Assembly: GCA_024734495.1 (NCBI GenBank)
Contig: JALMQS010000099.1
Location: forward strand, 65,198,291 to 65,262,290
Source of the DNA: Forficula auricularia
Taxonomy: Eukaryota > Arthropoda > Insecta > Dermaptera > Forficulidae
Direction: 5' to 3'
DNA: 64,000 nucleotides
Made by a program: the position numbers and the translations under genes. Below the pieces are notes generated by a model. That model had not been told where the DNA came from. It ran no database searches and saw nothing but the letters and a program-made list of their open reading frames with translations. Of the stretch, positions 45,597 to 57,501 are shown piece after piece. Numbering within the stretch: the stretch's first letter is position 1; every line of letters starts with the position of its first letter.

Positions 45597-46440
45597 AATC
45601 CATTTTTTTAAATATTTACTAATAATTGTGTCTGACTAAATAATTACTTTGTTTTTCCCTATTTTAGAATAATATTTACTTATATAAGGTGGTGTCAGAA
45701 TTGCGTATATTCTTTGAAAATCTGACCATTTTTTTTTAACATTTACTAATAATTGTGTCTGACTAAATCATTACTTTGTTTTTCCCCGATTTTAGAATAA
45801 TATTTACTTATATAAGGTGGTGTCAGAATTGCGCTAACAGCTTGGTTACAGTTTGTTCGATTCAAAGTCCTTTATATAAGGTAAACCTAAAGGGTATATT
45901 CTTTGAAAATCTGACCATTTTTTTAAACATTTACTAATAATTGTGCCTGACTAAATCATTACTTTGTTTTTCCCCGATTTTAGAATAATATTTACTTATA
46001 TAAGGTGCTATCAGAATTGCGCTAACAGCTTGGTTACAGTCGGTTTGATTCAAGGTCCTTTATATAAGGTAAACTTAAAGGCTATATTCTTTGAAAATCT
46101 GATGTCTCCAGTGATTTCCCTAGTAGAGCTCACGGTTCAAAATTTGCCAACATGAGGACAAACAATATAATGAATTTAAAACAAAACAGTATATAAATGT
46201 AAACGTATTTTAAAATCGAATTGCTAGAATTTTAGCTTGGTTACAGTCGGTTCGATACAAGGCCCTTTATATAAGGTAAACCTAAAAGGGTATATTCTTT
46301 GAAAATCTGATGCCTACAGCGATTTCCCTAGTAGAGCTCACGGTTTTAAATTTAGCCAGTATAAGGACAAACAATATAATGAATTAAAAACAAAACAGTA
46401 TATAAATTTAAACGTATTTTAAAATCGAATATCTAGAATT
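45597..46440. repeat. Complex tandem repeat downstream of the zinc-finger gene
   Basis: TTTAGAATAATATTTACTTA followed by TATAAGGTG occurs at about 45663, 45790 and 45979; ATATTCTTTGAAAATCTGA occurs at about 45704, 45897, 46085 and 46290; and AGCTTGGTTACAG-T-G-TTCGAT with CCTTTATATAAGGTAAAC occurs three times. Units are about 130-200 bp with different parts retained. Nothing is coding. The array begins some 350 bp beyond the probable gene end. Confidence 0.7.
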
Positions 46441-46789
46441 TTCAGAACACTTTCATCCCAAAGATATCTTTGATAAATTACGAGTTTATAAACAAATGGA
46501 AAAGAAACAAACAATGATTTTCGTGAAGATTGTTTTCTAATTCGGTTTAGCGAGTTGAACATTAACTCTGTGAACATAATTCAGACCACACCCATAGTAT
46601 AGTTACACATTTTAATTATAATTAAATCTCAAGTAATCTTCAGAATCCTAATTGACATTAAAATTTAATAATATATACAAAAATTGTAAGTTTAAAACCT
46701 GAGTAGGACGGATTTACGTTTAAACAGAATAATAAATTTATTTTTAAAAATTCAATTTCAACTTTGATATTTTTCTATTATTTGACCAT

Positions 46790-46795
46790 TTTATT
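46790..46795 (-). promoter_or_regulatory. Candidate poly(A) signal of the zinc-finger gene
   Basis: AATAAA on the minus strand lies 111 bases beyond the stop codon at 46906. It is the closest canonical signal; others follow near 46740. AT-rich context makes chance hits likely. Confidence 0.4.
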
Positions 46796-46905
46796 TTGGA
46801 ACTGATAATAAATTATTTAAATTCCAGGGCTGTGGAATTTCTTAATGATAATAATAATATATATTTTTTTCGAAATCATCTATAGATAAACAAATAACAA
46901 ATCGA

Positions 46906-47313
46906 TCAAATCGCCTCGTTGGCCTCTCCTCCGTCTTCCTCATCTTGACCATCCGATTCAATTGTTCGGTCGGCATGCAATTCGGCATGTTTGTTAAAAA
47001 ATTTCTTTCTACTAAATCCCTTACCACATACATTACATTCGTAAAGGAGGGCATTGCGACTTCTCCGTCGAAATTCCCGTCTGGCTGGAATTATATTGGT
47101 TGTGGGAGGAGCTGGATTCTCCGATTCTCCACTCACTAGTTCCTTTGGAGTACAGGTGTGTTCCCGGAAGGCCTCGTGATTTGGAAATGAAACATTGCAG
47201 GCCGAACAGTGAAAGGCTTGTTGAGAGAAATGTAATTTTCGATGTCGTTCCAGATGATATTTGCGTCCAAAAGTTTGACCACACATTTCGCATGAATGGC
47301 GGGCACCATCAAC
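46906..47313 (-). CDS. Zinc-finger gene, last exon
   Basis: The acceptor ATGTTATAG precedes GTTGATGG. It codes HSCEMCGQTF, an atypical FHCSACNVSF finger ending HTC, a basic spacer (RREFRRRSR), a final YECNVCGKGF finger and an acidic tail (DGQDEEDGGE) before the stop. The basic block may be a nuclear localisation signal. Confidence 0.9.
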   Translation of the reverse strand, partial: VDGARHSCEMCGQTFGRKYHLERHRKLHFSQQAFHCSACNVSFPNHEAFREHTCTPKELVSGESENPAPPTTNIIPARREFRRRSRNALLYECNVCGKGFSRKKFFNKHAELHADRTIESDGQDEEDGGEANEAI

Positions 47314-50300
47314 CTATAACATTACTCTTTTGATTAAATATTTCGGAAGGCTGATTCAGTCCTAGAGAAAACGTTGCGTGAAAATATTAATAGGTGTAGT
47401 GAAGCAGGCTTTTTAACTCACTCCACTAGTGCTTGTGGGTCTTGTTCTGTGATGAATTTGTGAAATTGCTTCTATCTCTTTTTTTATGTTTTTGTCTTGA
47501 TTGCTGTGCTTTTTTTTTTTTACTAATAATTTCAATTTTTGTTTTTTCTATTTAAACTTTCCGAAATTAAATTTTATAAAACGCTCAATCAATGACTGTT
47601 GTGGCTGAAGATAGAACCACAAAAAATATTTTCTTAAAACGTGAGGTCAAAAGCATTCTAATTTAGGTTAATTCATAAAGAAATTGCAAAAGTTTACCTG
47701 TCCGCCAATAGATCCTGGGTCACATTCAGGATGGAAGCGTTTTAAATGTCGAACCAAGTGACTGCGTCTGGTAAAACCTTTTTCTGAGCAAAATGGACAT
47801 GGATAGGGTTTCTGTTGAGGACTCTCAGCCTTGCTTGAGGCGCCATCCTCGGCTTCAGGCGATTCGTTTAATGAGGGTGGTAAAATAGGATTTAATGGCG
47901 TTTGCGGGAAATGGGGCGGTGAGGTAGGTTCAGTTTTTATACGTTGTCCAAGCAAAGCAGCTAATGCCATTTTTCCATCAGGCAACTTTCGAGTACCATA
48001 CACAAGCTCTCGAAGGTGAATCTTTTCATGTCGTACAAGGTGTTCTTTTCTTGTAAATCTTTTTAAACAAACCTGAAAATAAATAAAATTCATTAATAAT
48101 TGACAAATAAACTTAAATCATTAATCAATCATCATTTCAAAGTTTTATAAGCATGCATATGACTAGTCCTTTGACACATGGTTTAAAATAATTACAGTGA
48201 AACCCCTCAAATTCAAACTAAATGGGGCTGTAGCCTGTTCGGATTAACCGAAAAGTTTTTAATTAAGTGAACGGTGTTGATTTATGTTTTGATTTTAAAT
48301 TATTATATTATATTATCAAACGAAAATACAGGTCTTGTACCGTAGAACAAAAACTGAAAGCTTTAAAGCGTCTGGATGCTGGGGAAAGTTTGACAAAGTT
48401 GGCTGGCGAGTTTCGTGTTGGTAAAGCAACAATCAGTGACTGGAAAAAAAATCGTGTCAAAATTGAACAGTTTTGCAATGTAACAAGTGATAAAACCTTA
48501 AAAGAACGCCATCACGTAATAAATGAAAAAATTGTTGAAGCAGTTTTTTTGTGTCAAAGTTAAATTTGTCAAAAAAAAAAACTCGTTCGGATTTCGGATT
48601 TGAGGGGTTTCACTGTATATATAATTCAAACTATTAATTATAATGTACATTAGAGAAGTCTTTAGCTATATTTTACGAGATAAAAGCAAAAACTCTACAA
48701 ATTGAAAACAAAATTCACCACTATGGAGTCTATTGAAGGGGTTGAAAGAAAATTTTGGAGATTTATTTTTGTCTTGTAACCTACCTAACTTAATGTGTAA
48801 TTGGGAGCAGGGCCGGATTAAGCGGTGTTAGAGATTGACAACACTTGGGCTCCATGCCTTAGGGGACGCATGGCGATTAAAATGATTTTACTATTTTTAT
48901 TTTATTATTACCTCAACATCGTATGTTTCTCATGTAATAAAAAGTACACGAGAACGAGAGAGACTAACACACTAACACAATCACAAGTAATCCAACTATT
49001 TTTGGTTTCTAATCGGAAAAAATTTGTCATTCAATACAAAATTATTGTTATATAAATCTCTAATAGAGCCTCACTTCACTTTTTGTTCAACAATTTAAAT
49101 CTTATTCCTGATTTTCTGATTAGAGAGTTGCAATTAAAACAAAATGTGTGCATGAGAATAATTTTAAAATGTAATAGATACACCAGTATTAATATGATGT
49201 TAAATACGCTGAATTTTTTCAATGTAAAAGAGACTATATATTGTAATGCGCTGATTAAGATCTTCAGGATAAGAAACGGTTTGGCACCGGAATATTTAAG
49301 GGAAAAATTAAAATATACGAACGAATTTGGTTCTTATGATTTGAGAGGTGGGGAGAATTTCAGGATTGATATATTTGTAGGACAAATAAAAAATGTAGGA
49401 CTTTATTTTATAGGGGTTTGTCCGATTACAATAAAGTGTCGAGTGAGATAAGAATTGTCCCAAGAATCCAGGAATTTAAGGAGCGATTGTTGGAATTCGT
49501 AATTTCGAAAAGATAATCTTGTTGTGGAATCTCCACCAAAATTATAATGTTGTATTGTGATTGCTTCATTATTGTATTGTTTTCTTTTGTTTTTGTGATA
49601 TTATCATTGTGCATTATTGTTTTTGTGATATTATCATTGTATGTTCTTGCATATTATTATTGTATATGTTACTAGCTGAAAATAGGTAATAAAGATTATT
49701 ATTATTATTATTATTCTATTCTTTTTGGGGGTCGGCACTTCGGCCGGATCGAAAGGGAATTAACACCGATTCTTTTAGGTTTTAAATTGTTCATATAAGA
49801 CCGTCGAATTAGTTCACAATAAACATTTTATTAAATTTATACGAGTAGATCACATCAAATTGTCTTATTATTATTAAACAAAGTTATGTGTGTATTGTAT
49901 ATTATGTTATACTTTTTGTTGATATTAATTGATGAATAATAGAATATTTGAAAGGTTATTATAGGTACCTAATGCGATATTTTATCATTCAAAAGTCTGA
50001 AGAATAAATTTGTAATATAATAGTACTAAAATAAAATATACGAGAAAGTAAATAGTCAAAGAATTGAGTTCTCTGACAGGTGGATTGATTGTTAATATTA
50101 TAATATTATTCATTTCCTTCCTGACTGCTTTATATATGAATGTACTTTAAAACAATTCATCAAACTGAAGTCTTTATTACTATATTATTCATCGACTAGT
50201 TCCGCAATCGTATTTTTAATTTCCTAAATTTATTAAATGTTTGAGAAAATAAAAAAAAAACTATCGGGCGCATCTTGCATTTAAGTTAAAATAAACTTGG

Positions 50301-53300
50301 CTTTTTTTGGATTTTTGTCTGGTAGCCGGGCGCCAAAATAGCTGGCGCGGCCCTGGTTGAAAGAATTAAATTTCAAAAGTAGGAAAATAAGAACCACCCT
50401 AAGTACATATTACATGAAAATGTTAACATGGATGACTTCTTTTAGGGTGCCTCTGAGCGCTGATAATGCCAACATATAAGTACGTCGAAATTTCCAGAAA
50501 ATAGGTAGAAATAATTTAATAATGATAATGTGAAAGAAAGCAATTGTTTTCCTTTAAATTAACATCCTTAAACATATATGCTTTCTGAAACAATAGTAGC
50601 TCAATCATAAAGTATACAAGATACATATATATACTTAAATTTCAATGTGTAGGACAAAAGCAATTGACGGATTTCTTAGAGTATTGTTCTATTTATTGAA
50701 TTTCGGAAATCTTAAAATTATCAAGAATAAAAAGAATTTTTTAGTTAGTTAATTAAAGGCAGTGAATATTAAAAAAATTTTTATAAAAACACTATTTCCA
50801 AATAGCACCAAGTTTTAAATTAAGACTTCATAAGGGTTTGTTGAAAAACGTTTAAAAAGGTCTTAACATACCCCTTTGAAACTTAAATATAAAAGAAATT
50901 TTTTATTATTTTGATTATTATTTAATCATTTCGATTAAATTTGATGCTGTAAAGCAGTGGTTCCCAACCTGGGGGCGATTTGGGGGCGATGAGTATTCAA
51001 AGAGGGAAAAATTAAAATAGTACAGTTATAGTTCAGATAACGAGACTCCTGAACTCCCAGAAGACAAAGTCTTAATTTTTACTGATCACCTTGACCAGTT
51101 AAAAACTGACATGGAATCAAGATTTGAAGATTTGCCCAAGTTACAAATTCCGGATTGGATTCTAGATCCATTCTCGTTTGAAGCTTGATAATTCTTTGCA
51201 GACGGAGTTTCTAGATCTGAAGTATGACACTATGAGGCGAAAATCATTTTCAAGCAGAGCTAGCCTGGGTGAACATAAAGCCGGATATTCAAGCTTAACT
51301 GAAATCCACCAAGTACAAGGCAGCCATTGAAAAGGTAAAATAAAACAATAACAATGTTTTCAAACTTTCTTAATTTTTCCAGATACCAATTTAAAAATGA
51401 AAACATGTACTCCTGTTTTTTAAATGTACATCAATGATCTTAGTTAATTATTTCACTTCTTTGTTCTTAAAAAAATCTGTAAAAAATGTACATTTTAATT
51501 TTTTTTCTATTTTATTTAAGAGTCACCGGATAAAACTGCTTTGGTTGTTTTTATTGTATACGGCAATAAAATTGTTTAAAATAATAAAACTACTTTATTA
51601 TTTTCACTTTACTTCAAATTAAAATTAGGCATACAATGAAAATGAAAAGGGGGCGATAGGTGTTAGTCAACCTCCAGAAAGGGGCGATGGGCCACAACAG
51701 GTTGGGAACCACTGCTGTAATCGTATTTATATTATATAAATGTTATTAATATGATATTTTTTTTTTTTTTTTTAATAATATCGAATCAAAGAAGGGGCAC
51801 ACCAAAAAGATACAGCTTCTATAGATCTCGAAAGATCCTTGCATTACCGAAGAGATGTTATATTCTCTAGAGCAGGGTTTCAAACTTTCGGCTCCACGAA
51901 CCCCTGTTAAAGTTTCCAGGTGACAGCGAACCCCTTGACTAACCAAAGAAAACAAGGTTTTTATTTCAATAAAAGTTAACAAATAAATTGCCAAAAGAAA
52001 TATCTTTTTAATATTAATGTAATGGGTCTGCTTGTTTCTTGTCGCAAATGGAGTCAATTTTAGGAGTAATTTTGGACAATTTTAACCTTAATTCTGACTC
52101 GGTTTCAAGTCGATTTCTGTATTTAGTTTTTATCATGACCGAGTGTGAAAACCCACTATTGCATAAGTATGTTGTAGCAAAGGGTAAAAGGAAATTCACC
52201 GCTTGGCTTGAGAGTTCGGGATACTCTTCCTGTCTAGCTGCCCAAAAATCTATCAAAGACATCCTTTTTAAATCAGCTTGAAGAGTTTCATCTACGGACA
52301 TTTCTAATAATGACTTCTATTGCTTAATACTCAAACTAGAATTTATATATTAAGTGGGAGATAAATTTAACCTAATTTATCAAACGGAGAATTTACCACT
52401 GCTCGAAGCCCCTAAAAACTTAGTAAATTGGATATTGGATTTTATCTAACTTTCTGAGATTTGGCTCGTGATCCCGGCTTCTTTCCTTCTACTCTGTTCT
52501 TTTCACGATGGAGGGGGCCATTCCATACAGGCCTTTAGGGGATGTTCCTTCTGGTGTATCTCCTTCTCACACCAATATCATTAAAAATAAAAATAAAAAA
52601 AAGTATGCTCTCGTTCGAGACCGCAAATGGGTTACGAATCCAGCCATCTTTTTTAGCATTATCAATATCCGGAAAATACCTTTTCAGTTCGTCGGAGAGC
52701 TGAGAAAGATGAAGAACAATTTCAGCTCTTATTTCGGAATCCACGGATAAAGCGTTCGTCGTGATAAATTCATACAAAAGAGGAAAACATTCAAAGATAT
52801 TTGATCTCAAGCAAGTTTTCCAAAATTCTATTTTTTTTTATAAGTGCGTTTATTTTGTCCTGCACAGTGAATACACTGCACGTGGAATCTTGCATCGAAG
52901 CATTCGTTTCATTGAGCCAAGAAAAAATGTCAGCTAAATAGGTTACTCTTTTAAGCCAGGTTTCATCTTCAAATCGGAATTTAAGGTTGAAGTCACTGTC
53001 TTTCGAAAATATATAGATTTCGTGACGAAGTTCAACAAACCGAGCTAATATCCTGCCTTTTGACAACCAGCGTACTTTACAGTGTAGCAGTAATGAAACA
53101 TGTTCACTACCCATGTCTCGGCATAATAATGCGAAAAGTCTTGAATTTAGCGGACGGGCTTTTATGTAATTTATTATTTTTACGACCTCTGAAAATGCTG
53201 TTTTTAAATCATTAGGTATTTTCTTGCTCGCCAATGCTTCTCTGTGCAATGCACAATGCATACTTTTGACCTCAGGAGCGAAATTTTTAATCCTGGATAT

Positions 53301-56300
53301 TAGTCCAGATATCCTTCATGTCATGGCCTTTGCACCGTCAGTGGATATACCACCATTACGTAAATCTTGTCGCGAACCCCTAGGGGTTCGCGTACCCCAC
53401 TTTGAGAAATCCTGCTCTAGAGATATTGAAGGACATACATTTTATTGGTTAAATTGAAAGTTTTTGCCGAGAGTAGCAGAATTTTTATATATTGAAGGAG
53501 ACAATAAAAGAGTGTGTCTTCTGCTGGAATAACTATAGTCTCGTTATAAATAAATAAAATTTATAATTCCAGCAGATGACACACTCTTTTATTGTCTCCT
53601 TCAATTTTATTGGTCGGTGAAAAAATTCCATGTAGTCTTTATTGTTCACAATTTATATTTTAAATCTATCAGCTGTATGTTCACTTCACTATTGTGAAGC
53701 ATTATTTTGCTAAGGCAAAGTTAGTATCATCGTTTAGCTTTATAGAAAAATAATCATTTAATTCTTTAGAAAAAAAATGAATGTCTTTTTAATTAGATGA
53801 TTAGATCAAGTATTTCAATGAATAATAAAGCAAGCAATATTTAAAAAAGTGAAATTTTGATTACCTGACATCCATAAGGCTTTAAATCATCGCTACCTCC
53901 TACTCTTCCGAAATTGGCAACATGCATTCTCCTTTTATGTCTTAAAAGATGTTCTTTTCGAGCAAAACCCTGAAATTTAAAATTAATATAAAAAACAATT
54001 TAAATTTTGTACTTTATAAATTAAATAATTTTAGATTTTCATAAGAAAATTTATTTTTTTGAAAACATTCATAAATCCCGGCTGATCCTTTTGTCTATAA
54101 TATAAAAATCTTTTCTTTGTTCCATAATTTAATTTAATTAATAATTGTCTTTCGACGAGGCCTCGTTGTGATTGCGCATCGGGGCAAAGAGAAAAAATTA
54201 TTTTCGACTCTTGGGTTTGTGATCGATTGGGAGGCGTTTGAGAATAATTCATAAATATTATTTTAACTTTAAGGGTTATTTGTCACACAATTGGAATAAA
54301 TTTTATAATTTTTATTTATTTATTTATATCTAATCACTAGACAGTTTAGTTCACCACTGGTTGACCATCTTCAGCACCTACTACTAAAAGAATATCAAAT
54401 TTCTTAAAAAAAAACTTCGCCAAGTATATAAAACAAATTATATTTATTTGAAGAATTCTTTATAAGTAGCTGCGGTTGTATTAATTTATGAAGGGGTTAA
54501 AATAAGAGAGCAGCTTTTATTTATTTTTTATTTATGAACTCTCGCCAACGTTTCGGCTATTGGTTGTAGCCATCTTCAGAGCAGGGATTTATCTTACTTT
54601 GCATTTCATCTTAAACGGAAAAAGACAATAATAGTCTTAAAAGTATTACATCTTTTGGCCTTTTGGCGAACACCCTGTATATAGTTTTGTCTATATCATA
54701 TGTATATTTCTTGTATATAGTTTTATCTGATGACTGGTGTATCCAAAAGAATTGTTTTATATAAATATTGACAAATTCCCGCTCTGAAGATGGCTACAAC
54801 CAATAGCCGAAACGTTTGCGAGAGTTAATAAATAAAAAATAAATAAATAAAAAGCTGCACTTCTCTTATTTTAACAAATTATATTGTTATAATATTGTTT
54901 TAGCTTTTGGAGAAAAATAAAAATAAAATATAAAATTATAATATATTATTATATTATTAAAATATAATATACCGGATTCAATAATTATACAAATTTTAAA
55001 CAACAAACAGTTTATTTATATTTTATTTATTTGTGCCCTCTAGAGCAAAGGGATAACTGAGGAATTTTCCAGCCAGTACAATACTTCAAGTTTTTTGAAA
55101 GAAAGATTTCATTCTTTTAATAGGATTGAAGATGGTCAACTAGAGGCGACCTAAGCTGGTTAGTGAATACATAAATGTAAATAAATAAAAATAATTTATT
55201 GAGATTATTAAATGTATTTAATTTATGTGACAAATAAATCTAGAAATTAAAAAGATATAAAGTACATAGTCACTCAAGTTTTTGAATTAATAAAAAAATG
55301 ATAAATTATTTTTAGAACTTAAAATTATAGGTAGATTTTGAAATATGAAAAATAAATTTATATTGAAATTTTTATCAGTTTGTCTCTTTTTATTTAAGGA
55401 CGTTCCCTAATATAGTTAAGATGCAGTTCCCTCTTTCCCCTCTCTCACATGCGCAATAAGGCAAAAATAATTTCACTGGGTCGTTTCTCAGATCTGGCAT
55501 CATTGCATTCTTCTGACACCTGTTGTTTGTTTATCGTTCTAATGTATGATCATTTAAAAAAATATATGAAGAAGGAGCTGAAGAAACAATTGTAAAATTG
55601 TTTACCGAAAAATTAGAAAATAAGAAATCGCGAATAACTAGAAAAAAAGACATTATATTAGATTTTTAAAAAAATCCAAAATTCGCAAAAGATAAAAGAG
55701 TTTATGAAAATTCTATTACAAATTATATTTTAAAATGAATAAATATTTATACATATGAATTAATATACTACTACTTATTTGTATTGAGTACTAATAAATG
55801 TTTTATTTGTTATAACGATTGACTTTTCATTTACACTGACCCAAAGTTAACTTATATCTCAGAGCTAGCCACATGTCCCAGGGCAGTGCGACGTTGCCAA
55901 GTCGCCATTTGCCACTTGTCATGCCAGGAGAGACAAAATGAAAACCATCAAAATACTTAACTTTTAACATTTTTCAGACAAAACGAATACCTCTTGCTAC
56001 TATTATTTTAACAGAAAAATATTTGTTATTTCTTCAGCTAATGATTCTCAGTTTTTCAAAATAATTTCAAGAAAATTACGATTGTTATTTAATAAAACAA
56101 TCACTTTAACATCAATCGGGATAGGGTTTGCGTGTTAAATATGCAAATTTCAATGGTCAATATCTACAAATTTAGTGCCGCAAGGACATCGAAAAATTTT
56201 CTACGTATAAAGCACACTTTTAAATATTTGTATTCAAAGTTTTAAAAGAATGGCAAGAAAGTCGATTTATTAAGGAACATCCTTAAATCTATATTTGTAA

Positions 56301-57457
56301 TAGTAATATTTACTTAACTTTAATCTTTATTAGACATTTTCTTAACAGAAGATAAAAATAAGAAAAGTTTCTACCTGGCAACAAATTTCGCAATTGTAAG
56401 GCCGTTCTGATTGAGGCAGATTACTTTCATCTCCAACTTCTGAGCCTGAGTTAGCAAGCTTGGAATCATTTGCAGATGCAGACGTTTCAGTTCCATATTC
56501 AGTTTTGACTATGTCAAGAGCTTCGTCGGCATCCATTCCATATTCTGTTTGGACCATTTCAAGAGCATCTTCACCTTCAGTTCCATATTCTGTTTTGACC
56601 ATATCAATAGCATCATCAACCTCAGTTCCATATTCAGCTTTGACCATGTCAAGTGCGCCATTTGAAGAATCGCCAGAGTTTGTTCGAAAGAGCACCGAAC
56701 AGTGAGCTTGTTGATGTCGCATGAGATGTTCTTTTCTTGAAAAAAGTTTGTTACATAAATGACAAAGATACGGACGTCCGCCTGTATGACAGGATGCATG
56801 ACGAATCATATGTTCTTTGCGATTGAATCCTTTGCCACATATCGCACAAGAATATGGTTTGTTCTCGAGATGCGTGCGTTGATGACGTTGTAACGAGCTC
56901 CTTATTGGAAAGTATTTACCACATATTTGGCAATTATAAATAAGAGGCACCATAAGGGTACTTGGGCCGCTACTCGAGGAGATGTTTTCAATTGTGATCC
57001 CAGAATTTGCAGAATCAATGGAACAATTCTATGTAAAATAAATAGAAAATTAATTTACGATTGATATAATAATATTCTACACTCATTTATAAATATATTG
57101 AGGAAAATAAGAAATTCTGTATGTGTGAAAAAGAAAAACAATTTTTTTGAAACGAAATTTTCTCTAGAGAGAGACTGACTGGTAGAACTTTTAAGTGAAT
57201 GTAATGGAAGGCAGCCCAGGGGTAGTGAGGAAAGAAAAAATTAACAAACCTTAAAATTCACCTTGTGCCCGCTGGGATGGCCAATCAAATGACAGGCACT
57301 TTCATTGTGAATTTTAAGGTTTTACCCTTTGTCAACGTTTAAAAAAAGTTTACCAGCCGACATACAAATGGCCCTAAGAGTTGCACTGGAGCCCAAGATT
57401 CACCTTTGGCTGAATAAATCCTTCAACCCACTAGAAATTTATCACAGCCACGATCTC

Positions 57458-57501
<44 letters not shown>

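Larger units (their letters stand above)
51873..53414 (-). mobile_element. hAT (ZBED5/FAM200-type) relic with perfect target duplication
   Basis: The ends CAGGGTTTCAAACTT and its imperfect mirror CACTTTGAGAAATCCTG are flanked by CTCTAGAG on both sides (51865-51872, 53415-53422), an exact 8-bp duplication of hAT type. The interior codes transposase pieces on the minus strand. It lies in the 5.8 kb intron of the zinc-finger gene. Confidence 0.85.

Noticed and set aside
56460..56705. 81-codon plus-strand frame with repeated serine/valine units
   Set aside because: It is the antisense shadow of the 15-residue repeats in exon 4 of the zinc-finger gene.
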